Source: JBDHTQ01 sp039808765
GTDB taxonomy: Bacteria; Pseudomonadota; Alphaproteobacteria; UBA2400
Reading direction: 5' to 3'
DNA length: 64,000 bases
NCBI GenBank assembly: GCA_039808765.1
Contig: JBDHTQ010000001.1
Span: forward strand, 124,001-188,000
Of this stretch, positions 26,589 to 35,590 are shown in pieces (position 1 is the first letter of the stretch; every line of letters begins with the position of its first letter). The position numbers and the translations under genes are program-made. Below the pieces are notes generated by a model. It was not told the origin of the DNA, searched no databases, and saw only the letters and a list, made by a program, of their open reading frames with translations.

Positions 26589-27620
26589 ATGGGTAAAACA
26601 TTTTCTTCAGAATATGATGATGTAAAAGATACTCTATCCATGCGCACCCGTTTGCGCCGCAATCGTCAAAGCGAGTGGAATCGACGTCTTGTTCGTGAAA
26701 ATACTTTGAGTGTTGATGATCTTATTTGGCCTGTGTTCGTAATGGAGGGTGAGAAAAAGCGTGATCCCATTCGATCATTGCCGGGGGTTGAGCGCTTGAC
26801 CATCGATGAATTAGTGCGTGAAGCTGAAAAGGCTGCAAAACTTGGGATTCCAGCTTTAGCGCTTTTTCCCGTGGTGGGGGCCGAAGGTAAAAGCCTTGAC
26901 GGTAAAGAAGCAATGAACCCTAATAATCTTGCCTGCCAAGCCTTGCGTGCACTGAAAAAAAATGTACCGGAGGTCGGCTTGTTTATTGATGTGGCGCTGG
27001 ATCCATATACTAGCCATGGTCATGATGGCATTCTGGGTGATGATGGCTATGTTTTAAATGACGAAACGATTGCCGTTTTGTGTAAACAAGCCGTCGTTCA
27101 TGCAGAGGCAGGAGCAGACGTAATCGCGCCCTCAGATATGATGGATGGTCGTATTGGTGCCATTCGTGATGCTTTGGATGCTTGCGATTTTACCCGCAAG
27201 GGAATTTGTGCGTATTCAGCAAAATATGCATCGGCCTTCTATGGACCATTTCGTGATGCTGTCAATTCAGCAGGCTATTTAAAGGGCGATAAAAAAACGT
27301 ATCAGCTTGATCCTGCCAATCGGCAAGAGGCATTGCGAGAAGTGGGACAGGATATTATTGAGGGAGCTGATATGGTGATGGTAAAGCCCGGCATGCCGTA
27401 TCTGGACATCATTCGCGATGTAAAAGAAAGTTTTGGCGTGCCAACTTTTGCATATCATGTGAGTGGTGAATACGCGATGTTGAAGGCCGCTGCGCAAAAC
27501 GGATGGCTGGATAACGATAAAGCATTGCTTGAAGTTATGATGTCTTTTAAACGCGCAGGCACGGATGCCGTTCTAACTTATGCCGCTCCTGAAATTGCTC
27601 AGCTCATCCAGAATATGTAG
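26589..27620 (+). CDS. hemB: Delta-aminolevulinic acid dehydratase HemB
   Basis: HemB joins two 5-aminolevulinate molecules into porphobilinogen in haem synthesis. The 343-residue protein has the two Schiff-base lysines in YSAKYASAFYGPFR and MVMVKPGMPYLD. The metal region reads DVALDPYTSHGHDG without the zinc cysteines, which marks a Mg-dependent form. GGGAGAG precedes the start. hemC follows eight bases later. Confidence 0.96.
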   Translation: MGKTFSSEYDDVKDTLSMRTRLRRNRQSEWNRRLVRENTLSVDDLIWPVFVMEGEKKRDPIRSLPGVERLTIDELVREAEKAAKLGIPALALFPVVGAEGKSLDGKEAMNPNNLACQALRALKKNVPEVGLFIDVALDPYTSHGHDGILGDDGYVLNDETIAVLCKQAVVHAEAGADVIAPSDMMDGRIGAIRDALDACDFTRKGICAYSAKYASAFYGPFRDAVNSAGYLKGDKKTYQLDPANRQEALREVGQDIIEGADMVMVKPGMPYLDIIRDVKESFGVPTFAYHVSGEYAMLKAAAQNGWLDNDKALLEVMMSFKRAGTDAVLTYAAPEIAQLIQNM

Positions 27621-27628
27621 GTTTTAAA

Positions 27629-28564
27629 ATGTCTAGGCCCCTTATTATCGGTTCAAGAAGCAGTACGATGGCTCAAATTATGGCCAATGAAGTTCGGCGA
27701 TTGATTTTACACTATCACCCCGAAATAACCATCGAGATGAAGTTTTTCAGCTCGCAAGGAGATGTCTATCAGGGTGATTTAAGTAAGCTTGGTGGGAAGG
27801 GTGCCTTCGTTAAAGATTTGGAATTGCGTCTTTTGAGCGGTGAGATTGATTGCGCCGTACACTCGCTAAAAGATGTTCCGGGCGATGTTGAACCGGTGAG
27901 TGGGTTGGAAATTCCTATTTTTATTCATCGAGAAGATCCTCGCGATGCTTTGATTATGCGCGAGGGTTTAAGTGTCCCCACTACCGGTGAAGGGCTGACG
28001 CTTGCCACGTCTTCGCCTCGACGACGTGCCTTTTTGAGAAAGCTTTATCCGCAGGCAAAGGTTATTCCTTTGCGTGGCAATGTTGATACCCGCTTGAAGA
28101 AACTTCAGGCTGGTGAATTTGATGGTATGGTTTTAGCTTTGTCGGGTTTGGATCGTCTCTCGCTTTCTCAGCATGTGACCAAGGTTTATGAACCGAATGA
28201 AATGCTGCCTGCTGTTGGGCAGGGCGTGATGTGTGTTCAAATTCGTACGGGTGACTTGAATGTTTTTCCCTGTTTAAACGCAGTTCAGTCTTTATCGGCA
28301 CGCGATTGCGTGATGGCAGAGCGCGCTTTATTGCGTCAATTAAATGGGCATTGTCATGCGGCAATTGCTGGTTTTTGTGTGATTGAAGGCGATGAGCGCT
28401 GGTTGCGTGGCTGGGTGTCTGATGAAAATGGAAGCGAGTCTCTCTATGCTGAAGCGCGTCAGCCCCTTTCATCATTGCCAGAAGACTTGGGTTTTTCAGT
28501 GGCGCAAGAATTGCTATCGCAAAATGCGGCAAGACTTATCGGTCCTAAACGTATGCGTGCATGA
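27629..28564 (+). CDS. hemC: Hydroxymethylbilane synthase HemC
   Basis: HemC polymerises four porphobilinogens using a dipyrromethane cofactor. The 311-residue protein shows SRSSTMAQIMA, LGGKGAFVKDLE, DCAVHSLKDVP and ATSSPRRRAFL. The cofactor cysteine is in LNGHCHAAIAGFC, where the more usual form is G-G/S-C followed by a small or basic residue, so the local sequence is divergent. It forms a hemBC operon and ends just before repeat copy B. Confidence 0.94.
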   Translation: MSRPLIIGSRSSTMAQIMANEVRRLILHYHPEITIEMKFFSSQGDVYQGDLSKLGGKGAFVKDLELRLLSGEIDCAVHSLKDVPGDVEPVSGLEIPIFIHREDPRDALIMREGLSVPTTGEGLTLATSSPRRRAFLRKLYPQAKVIPLRGNVDTRLKKLQAGEFDGMVLALSGLDRLSLSQHVTKVYEPNEMLPAVGQGVMCVQIRTGDLNVFPCLNAVQSLSARDCVMAERALLRQLNGHCHAAIAGFCVIEGDERWLRGWVSDENGSESLYAEARQPLSSLPEDLGFSVAQELLSQNAARLIGPKRMRA

Positions 28565-28568
28565 ACGA

Positions 28569-28631
28569 CTAGAGCGAATACATCGTCAAAGATGGTCTCG
28601 TCGATTCCATCTTTTCGGGATTTACTCTAGC
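28569..28631 (+). repeat. Dispersed intergenic repeat, copy B (short form)
   Basis: It contains AGAGCGAATACATCGTCAAA, then GATGGTCTCG, then CCATCTTTTCGGGATTTA. AAAGATGG and CCATCTTT form a hairpin with an eleven-base loop. It matches the right-hand half of copy C and lacks the left half. It lies five bases after the hemC stop, between convergent genes, so it may serve as the hemC terminator. Confidence 0.75.
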
Positions 28632-28699
28632 GACAACGGCCCCAAAATAAATTTCCTGCCTCAGATGTGAAACCTATATGGTTTAGTATCTTTTCTATT

Positions 28700-29305
28700 T
28701 TACTTTAGGTCAGCAGAAAATTTTGATGTGTTTAAGAGAGCGATGGTTTCAAGCATTTTCTTACGCTCGTAATAAAAAGCATGCATTGAGTGGGCAAGTA
28801 AGCGTGAGTCATGATTGGGTTGCTTTGCCATGAGCAAGCTGTGATTGTAGCCTAAAAAAACTTCGAGACAAAACTTTTTGGAGGCTTGGCGAATCTCATG
28901 AGCGTTGGTACAAATAAATAATCGCTCACCAATTTTATGCCCAAGGTCAGCGTTATCAAGGTGTGGGAGTGCACACATAGCAACCCCGAGGTTTTCTAAC
29001 ATGATTTGAGTAATTTTCTCACAAACAAAGCTTTCAATAAGTTGAGTTTTTGATTCTTTTCCAACCGTTGAAATATTTTTTAACAGCATGCTTTTTTCTT
29101 CGGGTAAGTGATTACACATCTCCTCAACAAAAGACATAAATTCTGGTGTTTTTATGAGTGGAGGAAATATTCGGTTCTTTAGCTCGAAATAGGCTTTATC
29201 TTGCTTAAGCATCGCCGAAACATAGATATCGACTAGGTATTGATGTGTGGCGTGTTGGTAATCGGCAAGACCCCGCCATGTCTTTGCAACATTTCTTTCT
29301 TCCAT
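28700..29305 (-). CDS. Hypothetical protein
   Basis: This is an unrecognised, mostly helical 201-residue protein without a signal peptide or membrane segment. It contains several Cys and His residues but no spaced metal motif. It stands alone between the hemBC operon (convergent) and a glycosyltransferase gene (same strand, 54 bases upstream). Confidence 0.55.
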   Translation of the reverse strand: MEERNVAKTWRGLADYQHATHQYLVDIYVSAMLKQDKAYFELKNRIFPPLIKTPEFMSFVEEMCNHLPEEKSMLLKNISTVGKESKTQLIESFVCEKITQIMLENLGVAMCALPHLDNADLGHKIGERLFICTNAHEIRQASKKFCLEVFLGYNHSLLMAKQPNHDSRLLAHSMHAFYYERKKMLETIALLNTSKFSADLK

Positions 29306-29359
29306 AACTGCAAAATCTCAAAATTTTTCAGATTTGGCAAACATTAAACCACAATTGAT

Positions 29360-30565
29360 CTAAGCTGCCATTTCCCACGGTACCGGCCGACCATACAGCT
29401 CTTTATACACATCAAGCGTTTGCCAGCACATCTGTTCAACACTAAAGTTAGCGTGAACAAATGCGATCGATATACTTGCTAAGTTTGCGCGTTGTTCTGG
29501 GGTTAAGTCAAGGGCTTCGTTCAGGGCTTGAGCCAGCGCAGGGGCGTTGTTGCCCGGTACCAGCCAACCAGTTTCTCCATCAATAATCGTTTCGGACATC
29601 CCTCCCAAGTTTGAGGCGATAATTGGACGTCCCATTGCTTGCGCCTCAACGGGTGTGCGACCAAAACCTTCGGCAACGATGGATGGTGAAACTGCCACAT
29701 CGGCCAACATGAGCGCAGTTGGCATATCTGAACAATCACCCACCATCATAACACGCCCACCAAGCCCCAAAGAGGTTGCCAATTGCTCTAATTCTTTGGC
29801 ATAGCCTGAGCCGGGTTTGTCTGACCCAACCACGACGCACATATAGTCTGTTCGTTTGAGTTTGCTCAGGGCATGAAATAAAACCGCATGACCTTTAATG
29901 GGTGTTAAGCGGCCCAAGCACAGCACGATTTTTTTGCCATCAGGCAGGCGCCAGTCTCGGCTAAGTGTGGCCATGCGTTCGGCGGTAACGAGATCGGGGT
30001 TAAAGCGGTTGAGATCGATGCCGCGAGGAATTGTGCGAATGCGCTCAGGTGACAACCCGTAGCAGGTCTGAATATGTTGGGCAATAAAATTGGAAATGGC
30101 AATAACGCGATCTCCACGAGACATAATGGAGTTATAAAAGCGCTTCATTTTGTTCTTGAATTTATATGCGGCGTGAAAGGTTGTGAGAAAAGGTATTCCC
30201 ATTTTTCGTGCCGCAAAAAAAGCACTCCACGCTGGCGCGCGTGACCGTACATGAACCACATCGACTTGGTAATCGCGAATAATTTGACAAATACGATCGA
30301 TGTTTTTCTTCATGACGAAAATGTTTTTGCTCGCAACTGGTAAAGTTAAATGTTCTATGCCATTGCGCTCAAGTTCACGCACCAGACGCCCGCCTTGAGA
30401 GGCGACGATGGGATGACCACCCGCTTGCTTTAAAAAAATGGCGACGTCAACCGTGCCCCTTTCAACCCCACCACTACCGAGTTCTGGTACAATTTGAAGT
30501 ACGACGGGGGGCATCATGGGATATGCCTCTGTGTTTCTGGGGGATGAGGGGGTAGGGTGGTTCAT
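29360..30565 (-). CDS. Glycosyltransferase family 4 protein
   Basis: This 401-residue GT-B-fold enzyme has the N-terminal glycine loop GSGGVERGTVDVA, a central segment (IRTIPRGIDLNRFNP) and the nucleotide-sugar site in the C-terminal domain, ending with EGFGRTPVEAQAMGRPIIASN. Family 4 enzymes are retaining and build lipopolysaccharide or other surface glycans. The donor and acceptor are unknown. A second start at 30517 has AGAGG eight bases upstream and is possible. Confidence 0.88.
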   Translation of the reverse strand: MNHPTPSSPRNTEAYPMMPPVVLQIVPELGSGGVERGTVDVAIFLKQAGGHPIVASQGGRLVRELERNGIEHLTLPVASKNIFVMKKNIDRICQIIRDYQVDVVHVRSRAPAWSAFFAARKMGIPFLTTFHAAYKFKNKMKRFYNSIMSRGDRVIAISNFIAQHIQTCYGLSPERIRTIPRGIDLNRFNPDLVTAERMATLSRDWRLPDGKKIVLCLGRLTPIKGHAVLFHALSKLKRTDYMCVVVGSDKPGSGYAKELEQLATSLGLGGRVMMVGDCSDMPTALMLADVAVSPSIVAEGFGRTPVEAQAMGRPIIASNLGGMSETIIDGETGWLVPGNNAPALAQALNEALDLTPEQRANLASISIAFVHANFSVEQMCWQTLDVYKELYGRPVPWEMAA

Positions 30566-30798
30566 TTGTCCAACTCAGACTCATGCGTTAGAAAAAAAGC
30601 TGAACATTACTATCTTATTCTTCATTTATTGACCAGAACATTCAGCAGGAAATCAAAAGATCAAAAATCAATGCTGTATTTAAAATCATGGGCATAGGTG
30701 AGACAAATGTGCACTTGTCGGGTAAAAAGAAGGGACTATCATTGAAGTGTGTGAAAAGATGGTCTTTTCTTAAAAATCATAACCTGAGGAGGTTTAAT

Positions 30799-31182
30799 AT
30801 GCTTAGATTACTCGTGGTGTCAGCGATGGCTATCATGGTGGTGGCAGCGCCTGTTATGGCGAGCGAATCCATTCCGTCGACTGAAGAAAAGCCCTCAACC
30901 GAACGTGCTGCACCGCAGCTCCCTCCGGAAGGCGAGGGTGGATTTGGTCACGGGGAAATGTTTTCTAAAGCTGATACCAATGCGGATGGCTCTTTGACTA
31001 AAGATGAGTTTCTTGCTGCTGCGCAAAAGCGTGCGGCTGCTAAATTCGAAATGTTGGATAAAAACCATGACGGTAAGCTGACGAAAGATGAGATGCCTCA
31101 TCCGCCTATGGGGAAGAGGGGACATATGATGCGTGAGGGTGAATCAGCTCCCCCCCCGCCCCCTCCTGAAGATAAATATTAA
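30799..31182 (+). CDS. Secreted EF-hand protein
   Basis: This 127-residue protein has a signal peptide (MLRLLVVSAMAIMVVAAPVMA) and two canonical EF-hand loops, D59-E70 (DTNADGSLTKDE) and D87-E98 (DKNHDGKLTKDE), followed by a Pro-rich tail. It probably binds calcium in the periplasm; partners are unknown. I chose ATG at 30799 because GAGGAGG lies just upstream; earlier in-frame starts would bury the signal peptide. The 233 bp before it contain no gene. Confidence 0.85.
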   Translation: MLRLLVVSAMAIMVVAAPVMASESIPSTEEKPSTERAAPQLPPEGEGGFGHGEMFSKADTNADGSLTKDEFLAAAQKRAAAKFEMLDKNHDGKLTKDEMPHPPMGKRGHMMREGESAPPPPPPEDKY

Positions 31183-31200
31183 TAAATCCTGTTGAAGGAA

Positions 31201-31230
31201 AAAAACCGCCAGTTCGCTGGCGGTTTTTTT
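31201..31230 (+). terminator. Terminator after EF-hand gene
   Basis: The perfect stem AACCGCCAG/CTGGCGGTT with a TTCG tetraloop is followed by a run of seven T. Confidence 0.93.
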
Positions 31231-31253
31231 GTCAGGCAAAATTATATCAATGT

Positions 31254-31303
31254 TTGACAAAAAAATGTCATCCTCTTGTAAAAATAAAGCGGCGTGCTCA
31301 TAT
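31254..31303 (+). promoter_or_regulatory. clpB promoter region
   Basis: A TTGACA-like -35 is followed 17 bases later by TGTAAA. Overlapping it, CTTG (31275-31278) followed after 18 bases by CTCATAT resembles the alphaproteobacterial sigma-32 pattern expected for a heat-shock gene. The assignment between the two is uncertain. Confidence 0.45.
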
Positions 31304-31329
31304 CCTAAGTGATAGCGTAGGAGGGGGAT

Positions 31330-33906
31330 ATGGATTTTAGCAACTATACCGAACGGGCAAGGGGATTTCTGCAAGCGGCACAAACCCAAGCTCTTGCACG
31401 CGGCCATCAGCGGTTCACGCCTGAGCACATTGCTAAAGTTTTGCTGGAAGATAAAGAGGGGCTTGCTGCAGGTCTTATTCGCCATGCGGGAGGATCGCCT
31501 GAAAAGGCTTTACAGAAAATTGAAGACTCTTTGAATAAACATCCGCGTGTTGAGGGTGGTGGAACGGGGCAGCTTTACCCCACACCAGAACTGGCACGTT
31601 TTTTTGAAAAAGCGAATGAAGTTGCCAATAAGGCCGGGGATAAATTTGTGACGGTGGAGCGGCTCTTGCTCGCTCTTACCTTGTCTGAAGGTGCTGATGC
31701 TGCAACTGCTTTAAAAGAGTCCGGCATTACGCCTCAGGGCTTGAATGAAGCGATTAATGTGCTGCGTAAAGGCCGAAAAGCCGACAGCGAAAATGCTGAA
31801 CAAGCCTATGATGCGCTTAAAAAATATGCGCGCGATATGACGGAGGTTGCCCGTCAGGGAAAATTGGATCCTGTGATTGGCCGTGATGAAGAAATTCGTC
31901 GTGCGGTGCAGGTGCTTTCGCGCCGCACGAAAAACAATCCGGTGCTCATTGGTGAACCAGGTGTGGGTAAAACAGCGATTGTTGAGGGGTTGGCTTTACG
32001 GATTATCAAGGGCGATGTACCGGATAGTTTGAAAGATAAGAGCCTGCTTTCGCTTGATTTGGGGGCACTGATCGCAGGGGCAAAATTCCGTGGTGAATTT
32101 GAAGAACGGTTGAAGGCTGTTTTGCAAGAGGTGGCAGGAGCAGAAGGACAAATTGTTCTTTTTATTGATGAACTGCATACGCTTATGGGGGCTGGCAAAG
32201 GTGACGGTGCAATGGATGCCGCCAATATGCTTAAGCCTGCGTTGGCCCGAGGTGAGTTGCACTGTATAGGCGCAACAACACTTGATGAATATCGTCAGCA
32301 TATCGAAAAAGACGCTGCGATGGCACGACGCTTTCAGCCTGTTTTTATTGATGAGCCTACGGTTGAGGATACCATCTCTATTTTACGCGGCATTAAAGAA
32401 AAATATGAGGTGCATCACGGCGTGCGCATCACGGACGGCGCAATTGTTGCGGCAGCCACTTTGTCTAATCGCTACATCTCAGATCGTTTTTTGCCCGACA
32501 AAGCAATTGACTTGATTGATGAAGCAGCAGCTCGTTTGCGCATGGCAGTGGACAGCAAGCCTGAGGAATTAGACGAGTTGGATCGTCGTCTTATTCAGCT
32601 CAAGATTGAGCGTGAGGCGCTAAAAAAAGAAAATGATGCGGCGAGTAAGGATCGTTTGAGCAAGCTTGTAAAAGAGCTGGCAGAGCTGGAAGAAGAGTCT
32701 GCCCGCTTGACCGAGCGGTGGCAGTCTGAGCGAAGCAAGCTTGCTGAAGGACAAAAGATCAAAGAGAAACTTGACCACGCACGCATTGAACTGGAAAAAG
32801 CGCAGCGTGATGGTGAGTGGAGCAGGGCGGGCGAGCTGACGTATGGTGTTATCCCTTCCCTGACAAAACAACTTGAAGAAGCAGAGTCAACGCGTAGCGC
32901 CGCCCTTTTAAATGAAGCAGTGAAAGAGACTGACATTGCATCGGTAATCAGCCGTTGGACCGGGATTCCTGTTGATCGGATGATGGAAGGTGAGCGCGAA
33001 AAACTACTTAAAATGGAAGAGCATCTTGAATCGCGCGTGGTGGGCCAGAAGCAAGCCGTTGAAGCCATTGCCAATGCCATTCGTCGTGCGCGCGCTGGTT
33101 TGCAGGATCCTAACCGTCCACTGGGGTCATTTTTATTCTTGGGCCCGACGGGTGTGGGTAAAACCGAGCTTACAAAAGCGCTGGCACATTTTCTTTTTGA
33201 TGATGATAGTGCGATGGTGCGTATCGATATGTCTGAATTTATGGAAAAGCATAGTGTGTCCCGATTGGTGGGAGCGCCTCCAGGTTATGTGGGTTATGAG
33301 GAAGGTGGGAGCTTGACTGAAGCTGTGCGGCGTCGGCCCTATCAAGTGGTATTATTTGATGAAGTGGAAAAAGCGCATCCTGATGTTTTCAATATTTTGC
33401 TGCAGGTTCTTGATGAAGGGCATTTAACGGATGGGCAAGGGCGCAAAGTTGATTTCCGTAATACACTGATTATCCTGACCAGCAATTTAGGCTCTGAATA
33501 TTTAGCCAATCTTGGCGACGACGATTCTGTTGAGAAGGTGCGCGGCGATGTAATGGCTGTGGTGCGCAAAGCTTTCCGTCCAGAGTTCATCAATCGGTTG
33601 GACGAGATTTTGCTGTTCAATCGTTTAAATAAGTCACATATGACCTCGATTGTGGGATTGCAGCTCAACCGTTTGCGCAACATGCTCAGTGATCGGCATA
33701 TCTCTCTAGAATTAGATGATAATGCCTTGGCGTGGCTTGCGCATACTGGGTATGATCCGGTTTATGGCGCTCGACCGCTTAAACGTGTTATCCAGCAGCA
33801 TCTGCAAAATCCTCTGGCAACAAAAATCCTTCATGGCGATGTATTAGAGGGCCAAACCGTACACGTGTCGGCAAACTCCGAGGGACTGTCACTTACAATT
33901 AATTAA
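31330..33906 (+). CDS. clpB: Protein disaggregase ClpB
   Basis: ClpB is a hexameric AAA+ machine that rescues aggregated proteins together with DnaK. The 858-residue protein has the full layout: an N domain (about 1-145), AAA-1 with Walker A GEPGVGKT and Walker B VLFIDELHTLMGAG, the coiled-coil M domain (about 400-520), AAA-2 with Walker A GPTGVGKTELTK and the arginine-finger region GARPLKRVIQ. The length matches the family. GGAGGGGG precedes the start. Confidence 0.97.
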   Translation: MDFSNYTERARGFLQAAQTQALARGHQRFTPEHIAKVLLEDKEGLAAGLIRHAGGSPEKALQKIEDSLNKHPRVEGGGTGQLYPTPELARFFEKANEVANKAGDKFVTVERLLLALTLSEGADAATALKESGITPQGLNEAINVLRKGRKADSENAEQAYDALKKYARDMTEVARQGKLDPVIGRDEEIRRAVQVLSRRTKNNPVLIGEPGVGKTAIVEGLALRIIKGDVPDSLKDKSLLSLDLGALIAGAKFRGEFEERLKAVLQEVAGAEGQIVLFIDELHTLMGAGKGDGAMDAANMLKPALARGELHCIGATTLDEYRQHIEKDAAMARRFQPVFIDEPTVEDTISILRGIKEKYEVHHGVRITDGAIVAAATLSNRYISDRFLPDKAIDLIDEAAARLRMAVDSKPEELDELDRRLIQLKIEREALKKENDAASKDRLSKLVKELAELEEESARLTERWQSERSKLAEGQKIKEKLDHARIELEKAQRDGEWSRAGELTYGVIPSLTKQLEEAESTRSAALLNEAVKETDIASVISRWTGIPVDRMMEGEREKLLKMEEHLESRVVGQKQAVEAIANAIRRARAGLQDPNRPLGSFLFLGPTGVGKTELTKALAHFLFDDDSAMVRIDMSEFMEKHSVSRLVGAPPGYVGYEEGGSLTEAVRRRPYQVVLFDEVEKAHPDVFNILLQVLDEGHLTDGQGRKVDFRNTLIILTSNLGSEYLANLGDDDSVEKVRGDVMAVVRKAFRPEFINRLDEILLFNRLNKSHMTSIVGLQLNRLRNMLSDRHISLELDDNALAWLAHTGYDPVYGARPLKRVIQQHLQNPLATKILHGDVLEGQTVHVSANSEGLSLTIN

Positions 33907-34000
33907 AGGCCTAAAAAAATTTCCTTAAGCGTTTATAACCTGATTTTAATCTTATCGTCGTATTGTGAATCTATAAATTTATTTTTATCAGGATTTTATC

Positions 34001-34504
34001 ATGGCGGATGTTCCAAAACCTGGGCCTATGGAGTTTTACGGGGCTTGCGCAACAGTTGCCTTCGGCGCTTTAGCACTGAAAAAGCGGGTGGAAGCTCTGC
34101 AAAATGGCATGGCTAAGCCTAATTCGCTGCGCGAGTTGGAGGCTCTTACTTTTCTTTTGGGTGGAGAAAGAGAGCTGGGATTAGCTTCATGTGAGGGGAA
34201 ATCACCAACTGCGCCTGTTATCGCTGATAACCTTCCAAAAATGGTAGATCGGGCCAAACGCTTGCCTTCAGAAAATCCCGATTGTCCTGAACAGGTGCAA
34301 GAATTCGAAGCGATATATGGCGCTTTGATCAGCCAATATGAAAGGTCCTTTCCTAATGGTCCGCCCGGATCAGACATCAAAATTCCATTAGAGTTAGAAA
34401 AAGGACTAGAGGCGCTCAATGAGCAAGCTAATCATACCGCTTTTATGTGTGGCCGCGGGCCTGAAAAAATGCCTGCTCTTAAGCCTTTTGGAAATTCTTC
34501 TTAA
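34001..34504 (+). CDS. Hypothetical protein
   Basis: This is an unrecognised, mainly helical 167-residue protein with no clear signal peptide. CAGGA lies eight bases before the ATG. It is convergent with a secreted hypothetical protein, and nothing around it suggests a role. Confidence 0.55.
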   Translation: MADVPKPGPMEFYGACATVAFGALALKKRVEALQNGMAKPNSLRELEALTFLLGGERELGLASCEGKSPTAPVIADNLPKMVDRAKRLPSENPDCPEQVQEFEAIYGALISQYERSFPNGPPGSDIKIPLELEKGLEALNEQANHTAFMCGRGPEKMPALKPFGNSS

Positions 34505-34595
34505 ACATTGCATTTTTTTAGTCCGATTTATTGCCTTTAAGCATGAGAGAGATAAGCGTAGAAAGACATCCCTCATCATTTTTTCAACATGTCGG

Positions 34596-35402
34596 CTAAA
34601 AAAGTCCCACATCATGTTTTTGGGGCACTTGTGTGCCGCCGAAGCGAGTAGCGGTTAGAGCTCCATTTTGATCTAGAATGCATATAGCTTTGGGTGGGGG
34701 AAGTAGTTGTGTGCTCAGGGGTAGCGGAATATTATCAATATAACCTGTAACAGGTTCACTCGTAGACGATTTATTAAGAGGGAACTCTCTACTAGCGAGC
34801 TTAATGCCTTGCGTGACAGCATATAATATAATCTGCTCGGGTAGAGTCATTCCTTCATTACTGTCATTACGATGAGTGCAAGAAAAATTTAAAAAAGCGC
34901 TTTGTGCTATGCGCTCAGCTACCATTTTTGGTACCCCATCTATCGAAGTTTCGTTGTCGGGGCTATTATTATCATCCTTAAAAGAAAACTTTATCTCTTG
35001 CCATGCAGATCCCGAATATGTTTGAGGTTTGCAGTCTTCAATAACGATCCTTTCGAGTGCATCTCTCGTCACTCTATGATACATATCGGTATCACTTGTA
35101 TCACTAAAAGCGCTGATGGTTATGTTTAATTTTTCCCTCATTATATCTCTAAATTTATTACAGCTGTAAGTCAGCAGCTTTTCTCTACTCAAAGGGTGGA
35201 CACCCTCTTTATCGAGTAGTTGAGCATCTTCAAGAAATTTTAACTCTTCATCTGTAGGGATATGAGTCAGTGCATGAGGCTTAAAATCACTAAATCTGCC
35301 GGCAGGGGTAGGGGCAGGGGTAGGGTCAGCAGCGTTTCCTGCCGTTGTCGCGACTAACATAAATGCGGCACATACGGCACTACGTAACCTTTTGGTATTC
35401 AT
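34596..35402 (-). CDS. Secreted hypothetical protein
   Basis: This is an unrecognised 268-residue protein with a Sec signal peptide (KRLRSAVCAAFMLVATTAGNA) and a Pro/Thr-rich linker (DPTPAPTPAG) followed by a globular domain, probably periplasmic. I chose ATG at 35402 because GAGGAG lies seven bases upstream; the start at 35417 would put extra residues before the signal peptide. Confidence 0.7.
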   Translation of the reverse strand: MNTKRLRSAVCAAFMLVATTAGNAADPTPAPTPAGRFSDFKPHALTHIPTDEELKFLEDAQLLDKEGVHPLSREKLLTYSCNKFRDIMREKLNITISAFSDTSDTDMYHRVTRDALERIVIEDCKPQTYSGSAWQEIKFSFKDDNNSPDNETSIDGVPKMVAERIAQSAFLNFSCTHRNDSNEGMTLPEQIILYAVTQGIKLASREFPLNKSSTSEPVTGYIDNIPLPLSTQLLPPPKAICILDQNGALTATRFGGTQVPQKHDVGLF

Positions 35403-35590
35403 ATAAATTCTCCTCAATCATGTTAATTTGGTTGCAAGGGCCCTAAGGCTGTTTTGAAGGGTTCGAGAGCAAATACGAGCATTTTTGTTTAAGAGTGCAA
35501 ACATATTGCCATCATAATTTTTGTGTCTTGGTAAAATTTAAAAGTAATAACACCTACAAGGTAAAATATCACCCCGCACAAAGTCAATTT

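Noticed and set aside
26589..27620. HemB without zinc cysteines as a defect
   Set aside because: DVALDPYTSHGHDG is the normal Mg-dependent form found in many alphaproteobacteria.
32595..33080. Ser-rich minus-strand frame inside clpB
   Set aside because: Composition is the reverse of the clpB coiled-coil codons.
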